Assembly (NCBI GenBank): GCA_023663905.1
Contig: JAMPGO010000001.1
Span: 575,348 to 639,347 of the forward strand
Direction: 5' to 3'
DNA: 64,000 nt
Source of the DNA: Ruminococcus flavefaciens
GTDB taxonomy: Bacteria; Bacillota; Clostridia; Oscillospirales; Ruminococcaceae
In this document: positions 1-7,127 of the stretch, one piece after another
How positions within the stretch are numbered: position 1 is the stretch's first letter
Layout: each line of letters opens with the position of its first letter
Program-made: the position numbers and the translations under genes
Notes under the pieces: model-generated
Databases searched by the model: none
Seen by the model: the letters and a program-made list of their open reading frames with translations, nothing else
Told to the model about the DNA's origin: nothing

Positions 1-1
1 G

Positions 2-262
2 GGAAAAGATGTTCCGCCGGAGACTGTCGTTGAGTCGGCAATCGAAAATCAGGTGAAACTTGTAGGGCTTTCGGCTCTTATGACGACCACTCTCGGCTCT
101 ATGGCGGAAACTGTTGCACTTCTTAACGAAAAATATCCTGAATGCAAAACTGTTGTCGGCGGTGCTGTACTTACGGCTTCATATGCCGAACAGATTCACG
201 CTGATTTCTATGCAAAGGACGCAAAGCAGACTGTCGATATAGCAGGAAAAATATATTCCTGA
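2..262 (+). CDS. C-terminal end of a MetH-type cobalamin-binding methyltransferase (5' end outside window)
   Basis: Only the last 86 codons are present; the frame is open from base 2 and ends in TGA. The residues match the end of the B12-binding (Rossmann-like) domain of cobalamin-dependent methionine synthases and corrinoid proteins: GLSALMTTT followed by an ET-rich helix, then VVGGAVLT and YAEQIHADFYAKDA. In that family this segment cradles the corrinoid tail. Because the domain ends the protein, this could be a short MetH lacking the reactivation domain, or a free corrinoid protein; the catalytic half lies outside the window, so the substrate cannot be decided. Confidence 0.8.
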   Translation, partial: GKDVPPETVVESAIENQVKLVGLSALMTTTLGSMAETVALLNEKYPECKTVVGGAVLTASYAEQIHADFYAKDAKQTVDIAGKIYS

Positions 263-284
263 GTAAAATTGCGGGGTGATTTCT

Positions 285-674
285 ATGGACGATTTCAGTA
301 TTATCATAATGTTTGTGCTTGGTATATATCTTGTCGCCCAGATTATGAAATCGCCCGAAACACCTCCCGAACCCAAACCCGACCCCGACAAGAAAACTCA
401 GGAGAAAATTGCGCTTAAAATCCTGCTGAAAAAGACAACGCCCGAAGAAGTCGCCGAAAAGGACGGCTATGACATCGAGCATATAAAGCAGTGGATGCAG
501 GATTTTATTGACTATGCCGTGAAATATACCGCCGACGCTGCAAAAAACAACTCACACGTGGATTATCTCATTGACAATATAGCGATACTGAAAGAAATCT
601 GCCGTGAGTATATCGGCGACGACTGGGAAGAAAAGACAGGTTATACTGAACGTTCACGCAGGAAATATAAATAA
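285..674 (+). CDS. small membrane-anchored acidic protein of unknown function
   Basis: A 129-residue ORF 22 bp after the MetH-type gene and probably cotranscribed with it. The start at 285 is chosen because GGGGTGA lies at proper distance; the in-frame GTG at 276 overlaps that Shine-Dalgarno. Residues 4-22 form a hydrophobic helix (FSIIIMFVLGIYLVAQIM), followed by a proline/glutamate-rich spacer (PETPPEPKPDPD) and a charged, helical domain ending in a basic tail. This suggests a single-pass protein with a cytoplasmic soluble domain. No family is recognised, and the link to the upstream methyltransferase is positional only. Confidence 0.6.
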   Translation: MDDFSIIIMFVLGIYLVAQIMKSPETPPEPKPDPDKKTQEKIALKILLKKTTPEEVAEKDGYDIEHIKQWMQDFIDYAVKYTADAAKNNSHVDYLIDNIAILKEICREYIGDDWEEKTGYTERSRRKYK

Positions 675-779
675 CAAATTAAACTTTACTTAATATTTTG
701 ATTTGATTTAAGTAATTTATTGGTCGTTTTAACTAAATATTCCGTCAAATATTCTACATTGCAAAATCACCAAATAATA

Positions 780-808
780 TTGACGTTTTTTGAACAATAT
801 GTTAAAAT
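780..808 (+). promoter_or_regulatory. sigma-A promoter of the first GH5 gene
   Basis: TTGACG at 780-785 and TAAAAT at 803-808 are separated by exactly 17 bp. The predicted transcript starts near 815, giving a leader of about 65 nt before the ATG at 879. This rules out the upstream in-frame start at 720. The -10 context (TGTTAAAAT) matches that of the second GH5 gene near 40.33 kb. Confidence 0.7.
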
Positions 809-878
809 TAGGTTGAACGGAAAAAATCTTGCACTGGGTTTTTCCGAAAAATATATACCTATGGGAGGGTATCTTACT

Positions 879-3104
879 ATGTTCAAATCAAAAATCACAC
901 GTATCATAAGTATGGTTTCTGCAACTGCCTGTATGGCAACCTGCATAAACTTTGCTCCTGTTGATATTTCTGAGGCTGTAGAAGTCAAGTCAGCTTTTGA
1001 AATCACAGAAGATATGGGTCTCGGCTGGAATCTCGGAAACTCACTTGATTCCTATGCGTCCAAACCAAAGCTTGACGAAAATGGTAATACTGTTTATGAT
1101 GAGGATGGAAACATCGTATACATACCACGTACACCTGAAGAAGTCAAGGAAATGGGAATTGATACTGAATCAGTGTGGGGAAATCCTAATACTACAAAGC
1201 AGATGATTGAAACTGTAAAAGCAAAGGGATTCAACACTATCCGTGTTCCTGTATCGTGGTTTCAGCACGTTGACAGCACTAACAGCTACAAAATCAGCGA
1301 TGAATATCTCGCAAGAGTAAAAGAAGTTGTTGACTACTGCTATAACAACGATATGTACGTTATCCTCAATCTTCACCACGAAGAAGGCTGGCAGAACCGC
1401 TCGACTCTCGGCTCTGATTATGAGGAAATCAACGGCTATGTAACCTCTCTCTGGAAACAGCTTGCCGAAGCTTTCAAGGACTACGACCAGCACCTTATCT
1501 TCGAGACAATGAACGAACCTCGTGCTACACAGACCGACCACGAATGGTGGGGTCCTACTGACTCTGAAGTTGACACTATCAACAAAATCAATGCAAACTC
1601 TCTCGAAGTTATCCGTAATGCAGGCGGACAGAATAACACACGTCTTGTAATGATGCCCGGCTACTGCGCTTCAAGCGACGTTTCTATGATGTCAAAGGTT
1701 GTTATTCCTGACGACGATTACGTTGCCGCTTCCGTTCACGCTTATTCACCCTATAGCTTTGCTATGGACGACAACGTTGCCGACCATTCAGTATTTACAG
1801 AGGCTAACAAAAACGAACTCATCAACATTATGGACGGTATCAGAAAGACTTTCAGCGACAAGGATATTCCCGTCGTTCTTGGTGAGTTCAGTGCTTCCAA
1901 CTTCGGCAATACCGAAGCAAGATGTGATTGGGCTGAGGTTTATATGGAGACAACAAAGGCTTACGGCTTCCCGTGCGTTCTCTGGGACAACAATGTTGCG
2001 AGCAATGGCGGCGGTGAAGCTCACGGCTATCTCAACAGAAGCAACTGCACCTGGTATGAAGCTTCCGAGCCTGTTATCGATACAATGCTCAAAGTCCTTG
2101 ACGATTCGTCTATTGTATGGGGAAGCGCAAGAAAATCGCCCGTTATCACTCACGACGACATCACAACAGGCAAACAGCTTATTGATACAACATACAGCCT
2201 TGATTCTTCCGTAGAGAATGGCGGCTGCACACCCAGTCTCGATGTTACCTGGAAAGACCTCGAAGGCGGCGACGTTGCTATTAAGTACACGGGCGAAACT
2301 CCTGTTATCGCTGTAGTTGACAGCAACTGGAAACACTGGACAGAAATCAAGCCTTATGACGATGCTGACGGCATTGCTTATTACTCATCTGAACACATCA
2401 AAGCTGCTTGTACAGGCACTAAGGACGACCTTGACTCTCCTGTTCCGTCTCCTGAAGAAATCGAACATATCTTCGCAAGAACAAATGGCATTACTACTAT
2501 TGAAGCTATGGCTGTAATCGGTGCAGCTGACGTTTCAAATGTTGAACCCGAACCCCAAGTTCCGATTTACACTGCCGACCTCTCAAAGACAGACGGCAAA
2601 ACCCTCACTTTCACAGTAAAGGGTACAGCAGGCTCAACAGTAAACGGCTGTGTGGGATATATGGCTGACGAATGGTCGCAGATTGAATGGGCTGACAAAA
2701 TCGGCGATGACGGTACTGTTACTATCACTGTTGATACTTCCGTAATTCCGTCCTCTATTTCCTCCGCACAGGTACAGATATGGTGGTGCGACGATAAAAA
2801 CGCAGAAATCACAATCAACTATGAGGGCGAAACTCCTGTCGAGACAACAACCGCTTCTTCCGTTGTGAATCCCGGAAAATACCTTGCAGGCGACGCTAAC
2901 GAGGACGGCGCTGTTGATGTTGCAGACGCTGCCGCTATCATCCAGTCCCTCGGCAATAAGGATAAGTATGCACTTTCCGAACAGGGCGCAATAAATGCAG
3001 AAGTTGACGGCGTTGAAGGCATTACAGGTATGGACGCTATCACAATCCAGAAGGTTGCTGCTCATATGATTAATCTCGAAGATTTACCGCTCAAGGCTTC
3101 ATAA
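879..3104 (+). CDS. secreted GH5 family endoglucanase-type glycoside hydrolase with C-terminal dockerin
   Basis: 741 residues with start at ATG 879 behind GGGAGG. An N-terminal signal peptide (about 1-33) is followed by a GH5 (clan A) catalytic domain. Visible motifs: MGLGWNLGNSLD, GFNTIRVPVSW, the acid/base Glu213 in TMNEPR, HAYSPY, and the nucleophile Glu336 in LGEFSASN. Two beta-rich modules follow (about 440-555 and 565-650), probably carbohydrate-binding, but I cannot assign a CBM family. The last 70 residues from about 671 are a type I dockerin with two calcium-loop repeats (GDANEDG…DVADA and GITGMDA). The family cleaves internal beta-1,4-glucan or related linkages with retention; the dockerin would attach the enzyme to a scaffoldin cohesin. 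Substrate (cellulose, xyloglucan, mannan) is not settled by sequence reading. Confidence 0.9.
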   Translation: MFKSKITRIISMVSATACMATCINFAPVDISEAVEVKSAFEITEDMGLGWNLGNSLDSYASKPKLDENGNTVYDEDGNIVYIPRTPEEVKEMGIDTESVWGNPNTTKQMIETVKAKGFNTIRVPVSWFQHVDSTNSYKISDEYLARVKEVVDYCYNNDMYVILNLHHEEGWQNRSTLGSDYEEINGYVTSLWKQLAEAFKDYDQHLIFETMNEPRATQTDHEWWGPTDSEVDTINKINANSLEVIRNAGGQNNTRLVMMPGYCASSDVSMMSKVVIPDDDYVAASVHAYSPYSFAMDDNVADHSVFTEANKNELINIMDGIRKTFSDKDIPVVLGEFSASNFGNTEARCDWAEVYMETTKAYGFPCVLWDNNVASNGGGEAHGYLNRSNCTWYEASEPVIDTMLKVLDDSSIVWGSARKSPVITHDDITTGKQLIDTTYSLDSSVENGGCTPSLDVTWKDLEGGDVAIKYTGETPVIAVVDSNWKHWTEIKPYDDADGIAYYSSEHIKAACTGTKDDLDSPVPSPEEIEHIFARTNGITTIEAMAVIGAADVSNVEPEPQVPIYTADLSKTDGKTLTFTVKGTAGSTVNGCVGYMADEWSQIEWADKIGDDGTVTITVDTSVIPSSISSAQVQIWWCDDKNAEITINYEGETPVETTTASSVVNPGKYLAGDANEDGAVDVADAAAIIQSLGNKDKYALSEQGAINAEVDGVEGITGMDAITIQKVAAHMINLEDLPLKAS

Positions 3105-3132
3105 GCTGTGGCAATATACAATCCTATAATAA

Positions 3133-3165
3133 AAAAAATCCGTCTTTTCAGGCGGATTTTTTGTC
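3133..3165 (+). terminator. Rho-independent terminator of the first GH5 gene
   Basis: Stem 3133-3144 (AAAAAATCCGTC) pairs with 3151-3162 (GGCGGATTTTTT, one G-U) around a 6-nt loop, followed by more T. It lies 28 bp after the GH5 stop and before feoB. Confidence 0.8.
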
Positions 3166-3216
3166 ATTTTATCCCCTTATCCGTCATATAATTGACTGAA
3201 TAAAGGGGGATTTTTT

Positions 3217-4158
3217 ATGGACAATTTCGTTATAGCTCTCGCAGGTAATCCCAACGTAGGAAAATCAACGGTTTTCAATGCGCTGACAGGAATGAAACAG
3301 CACACGGGAAACTGGGCAGGGAAAACGGTTTCCTGTGCGGAGGGCTGTTTTAATTATAAAGACAGGCATTTTATTCTTGCCGATATTCCAGGAATCTATT
3401 CGCTTTTTGCAAATTCCGCAGAAGAACAGACAGCACGGGATTTTATATGCTCAGGCAAGGCTGACGGTGCTGTTGTTGTGTGCGACGCTTCCTGCCTTGA
3501 AAGAAATCTAAGCCTAGCCCTGCAAGTTATGGACAAAATCCCCAGAACTGTCGTATGCGTAAATCTGATTGACGAAGCCGAAAAAAAGGGTATCTCTGTT
3601 GATTCTAAAAAGCTCAGCGGACTGCTGGGTGTTCCTGTGGTACTTACATCGGCAAGAAGCAACAAGGGACTTGACGAACTCTGCGAGGCGATGAATAATA
3701 TTGCCGAAAAAGAACCCTCTCCGCTCAGGCTTAATCTTCCCGAAAACGACGAGGAGATAATCTCTGCCATTTCGCAGAAAGCAAGCGAAATAGCTTCTCA
3801 GGCTGTTTCCTGCAAATCCTCCGAGCCATACCGCCGTGACAGACGGCTTGACCGCATATTTCTCAGCAGAACTACAGGTATTCCCGCTATGCTTCTGCTT
3901 TTCGGGCTTATTATGTGGATTACCGTAACAGGCGCAAACTATCCCTCCGAGCTTCTCAGCAAGGGACTTTTCGCTCTCGGCGATATTATGTCTGAAGGAC
4001 TGATTAAATCAGGGCTTCCGCTGTGGATTGAAGGTGTATTTATTCAGGGCATATACAAGGTGCTTGCGTGGGTGGTCTCCGTAATGCTTCCGCCTATGAC
4101 TGAGTATAAAAAAAGCCTGCTAATGAAAAAATCCACCTATCAGTTATTACTATTATAA
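3217..4158 (+). pseudogene. feoB: feoB 5' part (ferrous iron transporter B), interrupted by mobile element
   Basis: Start ATG 3217 follows AAAGGGGGA. The first 294 codons are the FeoB N-terminal G domain (G1 GNPNVGKST at 10-18, G3 DIPG, then a VNLIDEA stretch) and the start of the membrane core (first helix LLLFGLIMWITVTGANYP, then WVVSVMLPPM). Homology stops at Met294 (4096-4098); the next 19 codons come from the inserted element and end at 4158. The missing C-terminal half is at 14639-15586 in the same frame register. FeoB imports Fe(II) through the cytoplasmic membrane under G-domain control. The truncated product would lack most of the pore, so iron transport by this copy should be lost while the element is in place. 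Confidence 0.92.
4086..4110 (+). other. attL: left junction of the feoB element
   Basis: CCGCCT-ATG from feoB changes to ACTGAGTATA of the element directly after ATG (4096-4098). The right junction shares only this ATG, consistent with a large serine integrase that exchanges strands at a 2-bp core. Fusing the two element ends gives a quasi-palindromic attP, ATATCCAGT-CATG-ACTGAGTAT, with 7 of 9 arm positions symmetric. Confidence 0.7.
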
Positions 4159-4213
4159 TGCTTGTACACAATAAAATCAAGATAGTCAAATTAATTTTAT
4201 TGTTTTAACATAA

Positions 4214-4341
4214 TAATCCTTAAATTTGCTTAATTGCGAAATAATGAAATAAAAAAATGCTGTCAAGGGCGTGTAAACGTGCATTTTACCCTTGACAGCA
4301 TTTTTTTATGAATTACAATGAGCAAGCAAATTTAAGGATTA
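4214..4341. repeat. 128-bp concentric inverted-repeat structure near the left end of the element
   Basis: A perfect 18-bp outer inverted repeat (TAATCCTTAAATTTGCTT at 4214-4231, complement at 4324-4341) encloses a perfect 19-bp inner inverted repeat (4251-4269 and 4289-4307). Both are centred near 4278. The inner pair is a terminator. The outer pair suggests a MITE-like unit or an extended insulator hairpin; copies elsewhere in the genome would be needed to call it a MITE. Confidence 0.75.
4251..4307. terminator. strong bidirectional terminator
   Basis: AAAAAAATGCTGTCAAGGG (4251-4269) pairs perfectly with 4289-4307 across a 19-nt loop, giving U-tracts on both strands. It should stop rightward reading from the feoB fragment and leftward reading from the promoter at 4451-4479. 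Confidence 0.85.
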
Positions 4342-4398
4342 ATTGTCATATCTCCTGCATGAATGAATAGTATTTAACAATGGATTATATACAAAAAA

Positions 4399-4424
4399 GT
4401 CGCTTAGTTGGCTACTAAGCGGAC
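4399..4424 (+). repeat. left 26-bp inverted repeat of the invertible segment (IRL)
   Basis: GTCGCTTAGTTGGCTACTAA then GCGGAC; its exact reverse complement is at 5776-5801 and identity ends sharply at both edges. The repeat is itself a quasi-palindrome (CGCTTAGT-TGGCT-ACTAAGCG), the form of a tyrosine-recombinase core site: two inverted binding arms around a short crossover spacer. Confidence 0.85.
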
Positions 4425-4450
4425 GACAATTTATACTATTTTATAAAATT

Positions 4451-4479
4451 ATAATACAATATTTTATCTGAAAAGTCAA
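4451..4479 (-). promoter_or_regulatory. outward sigma-A promoter inside the invertible segment
   Basis: On the minus strand TTGACT (4479-4474) and TATTAT (4456-4451) are separated by exactly 17 bp; these are the same hexamers and spacing as the atp operon promoter. In this orientation no gene lies downstream, only IRL and the concentric terminator. This is the element expected to be switched by inversion. Confidence 0.72.
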
Positions 4480-4583
4480 TAAAAAACTATAAAAATGATT
4501 TTGAAATCAGCGTTTTTCACAATAGGCTAACAGATTTTATGTTTATAATGTATAATAGATTTAACAGAATTTTTTCTATTAAG

Positions 4584-4596
4584 GGTCAAAATATGG
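4584..4596 (+). repeat. short direct repeat before the recombinase gene (copy 1)
   Basis: GGTCAAAATATGG, repeated as GGTCAAAATTATGG at 5716-5729 right after the recombinase stop; a partial relative (ATGGGTCATT) is near 5814. Such direct repeats on both sides of an int gene may be arm-type recombinase binding sites. They are short in an AT-rich background, so chance is possible. Confidence 0.4.
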
Positions 4597-4622
4597 GTAC
4601 AGTTAGCAGGAGGTTATAATAT

Positions 4623-5714
4623 ATGTCAAGACGAGGAGAAAACATCAGGAAACGCACAGACGGCAGGTGGGAAGGACGATACATAGAAGCCTATTCAGTC
4701 ACTGGAAAAGCCTGTTATCGCTCTGTATACGGCAAAACATATGCAGAAACAAAGGAAAAATTGAAGCAGTGCAAGAAACTTTGTGACAAAAGCACAAGAA
4801 GTAGAATAAGTATGGAAGAACTTTTCAAAGAATGGCTGAATATGAAAGAAAATACTGTCAAGCCGTCTACAAAAGTTACTTACGATTATTTCATAGAAAA
4901 ACATTTTATTCCTTATTTCAGGAATGTAAAAGCAATGTATCTGACGAGTGAACTTGTACAGGATTTTGTATCAGAAAAAAGCAGTCTTTCACCGAAAACT
5001 GTTCATGATATGCTTTCACTTCTAATTCAGATTATTAAATATGCACAGTCCAAGAAATATATTAATTATTTTGACTTTAACTCTATCACATACCAAAAAT
5101 TACAGAGTAAGGAACTGTCAGTTTTAAAGAACTCCGAATTTATAAAACTTGTAAATTATGTTCAGATACACTTTGAAATACAGAAAATAGGTGTTTTATT
5201 GTCCTTGTTTATGGGACTTCGATTAGGTGAAATATGTGCTTTACAGTGGAAAGATATAAATTTTATGGAAGAAACAATGCACATAAACAAAACTATGCAA
5301 AGATTAAAGAATACTGATAAAAACGCAGAAACTAAAACAAAAATTGTAATAGACGTTCCAAAAACTCAGAAGTCCATTCGTGATATTCCCATACCCTCTT
5401 TTTTAATGACTTTGTTAAGAGAATACAGGTCAAATGATAATTCATATATTTTGACTTGCACAACTGATTACATTGAACCACGCACTTATCAGAAAAAATT
5501 TAAAACATACCTTGAAGAAGCAGGAATACCCGATATAAATTTTCATGCGTTAAGACATACGTTTGCCACAAGAGCCATAGAACAGGAATTTGACATTAAA
5601 AGTCTAAGCGAAATATTAGGACATTCAAGCGTAAAATTTACACTGGAACGCTATGTACACCCCTCAGACGAGTATAAAAAAATGAACTTGGAAAAACTCG
5701 CTGTGTTCTATTAA
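4623..5714 (+). CDS. tyrosine recombinase, probable DNA invertase of the phase switch
   Basis: 363 residues, start ATG 4623 behind AGGAGG. The N-terminus (about 1-60, RRGENIRKRTDGRWEGRY) resembles the arm-binding domain of Tn916-type integrases. A SAM-like core-binding domain follows (about 65-165), then the catalytic domain with Arg200 (GLRLGE), His308-x-x-Arg311 (HALRH), His334 (LGHSS) and nucleophile Tyr344 (ERY). All catalytic residues are present, so it should be active. It stands alone between the 26-bp inverted repeats, unlike an integrase next to an att site; the element ends lie beside the serine recombinase instead. Two TATAAT boxes at 4544 and 4551 precede it without a good -35, so basal expression may be weak. 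Confidence 0.9.
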   Translation: MSRRGENIRKRTDGRWEGRYIEAYSVTGKACYRSVYGKTYAETKEKLKQCKKLCDKSTRSRISMEELFKEWLNMKENTVKPSTKVTYDYFIEKHFIPYFRNVKAMYLTSELVQDFVSEKSSLSPKTVHDMLSLLIQIIKYAQSKKYINYFDFNSITYQKLQSKELSVLKNSEFIKLVNYVQIHFEIQKIGVLLSLFMGLRLGEICALQWKDINFMEETMHINKTMQRLKNTDKNAETKTKIVIDVPKTQKSIRDIPIPSFLMTLLREYRSNDNSYILTCTTDYIEPRTYQKKFKTYLEEAGIPDINFHALRHTFATRAIEQEFDIKSLSEILGHSSVKFTLERYVHPSDEYKKMNLEKLAVFY

Positions 5715-5715
5715 T

Positions 5716-5729
5716 GGTCAAAATTATGG
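5716..5729 (+). repeat. short direct repeat after the recombinase gene (copy 2)
   Basis: GGTCAAAATTATGG, overlapping the end of the recombinase gene; partner of the copy at 4584-4596 with one extra T. Confidence 0.4.
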
Positions 5730-5775
5730 TCTTATAAAATAAATTCTCCCTGATTTTCGCCATTTTTCAATAAAA

Positions 5776-5801
5776 GTCCGCTTAGTAGCCAACTAAGCGA
5801 C
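5776..5801 (-). repeat. right 26-bp inverted repeat of the invertible segment (IRR)
   Basis: Exact reverse complement of 4399-4424. It ends 73 bp before the ATG of the surface-protein gene at 5875. The only promoter-like box between them is TATAAT at 5826-5831 with no recognisable -35 at 16-18 bp, so in this orientation the downstream operon has no good promoter. Confidence 0.85.
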
Positions 5802-5874
5802 CAAAGCATTACTATGGGTCATTATTATAATAACCTATTTTATACAGGTTATGCAAACTAAGGAGGATTTTTAT

Positions 5875-7125
5875 ATGGAAATAAAAAAAATAAGGTGGCA
5901 AAAAATCATTTTAGCAATGCCAGTGCTTATGATGTTGTTGTTCTGTACAGGTTTAAATGTACACGCAGAGGAAGTAAAAGACGGAATATCAGTTACAGTG
6001 TCATCAGACAAGAAAAACTACAGCTCGGAAGATGAAGTGAAACTTAAAATTATGGTCAAGAACACTAATGATTTTGAAGTAAGTGACATCAAAATTGAAA
6101 ATATACTGCCTGACGGAATTTCACTTATATCGGGTGATATATCAAAAGATAATATAAATCTTAAAGCCAATGAAGAAACTATCATGAATTTATCTGTGAA
6201 AAAGGTAAGTACAGGACAAACAGCTACTACAATCAACACAATAAATAATTCAGATAATTCAGAAAAAAATACTACTGTTTCAAAAGCCGAAAAATTTCCA
6301 AACACAGGCGATAACAATAATACTCTGCTTGCTTTAATAGTTATGCTTGTCTCAGTTGCAGTTATAATTGTGTGTCTTATGCTTAAAGACAGGAAAAAAT
6401 ATTCAAAGTTTTTGTCTGTACTTATATGCTTAGGTGTTATAAATGCTTTTGAAATAACTGGTATTATTCATGCCACATCAACAAGTAACAACAGTTTTAC
6501 TTATGAATTTACCTACAAAATTGATAATGCTGATTATATTCATAAAGTAGTTGTTTCCTACAGTTTGTCAGAAAATAATAATAACAATAGCAATAATAAT
6601 AATAACAATTCTAATAACAATAATAATACAGTTGAAGAAAAGAAATTACAAGACGGATATTTATTAGATGTAAAGGATAATTTTGTTTCTTCATACAATT
6701 TTGAAAGAGTAAAATGGAACGAGGTAGACAAAAATTCATTAGACTATTTACTATTAAAGAATGTATATATCAAAATTGAAAATGCGGAATATAAGGATAA
6801 TAATACTGGTACAGCTAATATTGTTATTACTGCACCAGATTTAGAAGATTTATTAATTGCTAGTTTTAAAGCTTTAGATTTAAATCCAAATGAATACATA
6901 AATGGAGAAGAATTTCAAAAATATAAAGATAAGATAAATAATAGTATGTGTAACATGTTAAAAAATAGCACTTACAAAAAAATAGATACATCACTTAATG
7001 TTAATACAACAAAAATCAATCAAACTTGGAAAATTGAATATACTGAAGATGTACACGAAGCTATAACCTGCCGTGTAAATGAGTTGTTTGAAAAATATGT
7101 TGATAAAATGTTCAAAGGAGAGTAA
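5875..7125 (+). CDS. cell-surface protein with internal LPXTG-like motif and Asn-rich linker
   Basis: 416 residues; ATG 5875 behind AAGGAGG is preferred over the in-frame ATG at 5851. Order: signal peptide (1-30, ending VHA); a beta-sandwich domain of the DUF11/CARDB kind (NTNDFEVSDIKIENILPDG); FPNTGD at 141-146 followed by a membrane helix and KDRKK, like a sortase signal; a second hydrophobic helix at about 181-200; an Asn-rich linker made of AAT/AAC codons; then a charged C-terminal domain of about 170 residues with no recognised fold. A sortase signal is normally C-terminal, so either FPNTGD is a relic of fusion or the protein spans the membrane twice. First gene of the operon facing the invertible segment. 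Confidence 0.75.
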   Translation: MEIKKIRWQKIILAMPVLMMLLFCTGLNVHAEEVKDGISVTVSSDKKNYSSEDEVKLKIMVKNTNDFEVSDIKIENILPDGISLISGDISKDNINLKANEETIMNLSVKKVSTGQTATTINTINNSDNSEKNTTVSKAEKFPNTGDNNNTLLALIVMLVSVAVIIVCLMLKDRKKYSKFLSVLICLGVINAFEITGIIHATSTSNNSFTYEFTYKIDNADYIHKVVVSYSLSENNNNNSNNNNNNSNNNNNTVEEKKLQDGYLLDVKDNFVSSYNFERVKWNEVDKNSLDYLLLKNVYIKIENAEYKDNNTGTANIVITAPDLEDLLIASFKALDLNPNEYINGEEFQKYKDKINNSMCNMLKNSTYKKIDTSLNVNTTKINQTWKIEYTEDVHEAITCRVNELFEKYVDKMFKGE

Positions 7126-7127
7126 AT

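Larger units (their letters stand above)
4399..5801. other. putative invertible DNA segment (phase switch) carrying its own recombinase
   Basis: The 26-bp repeats are in inverted orientation, so recombination between them would flip the 1351 bp between them, which contain the tyrosine recombinase gene and an outward promoter at 4451-4479. In the present orientation this promoter fires left, through IRL, into the terminator at 4251-4307. After inversion it would fire right, across IRR, into the surface-protein operon starting at 5875, about 100 bp away. This reading is inference from layout. It agrees with known invertible promoters next to surface genes in gut bacteria. Confidence 0.72.

Noticed and set aside
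720-878. Longer N-terminus for the first GH5 enzyme (start at 720)
   Set aside because: The promoter at 780-808 lies inside it and the signal peptide with good ribosome site begins at 879.
4623-5714. The tyrosine recombinase as integrase of the whole feoB element
   Set aside because: It lies 525 bp from the left end, enclosed by its own inverted repeats, while the junctions have the form of serine-integrase sites and a large serine recombinase borders the right end.
4399-5801. The 26-bp inverted repeats as ends of an insertion sequence
   Set aside because: The enclosed gene is a tyrosine recombinase rather than a DDE transposase, no target duplication is seen, and the repeats themselves have the dyad form of recombination sites.
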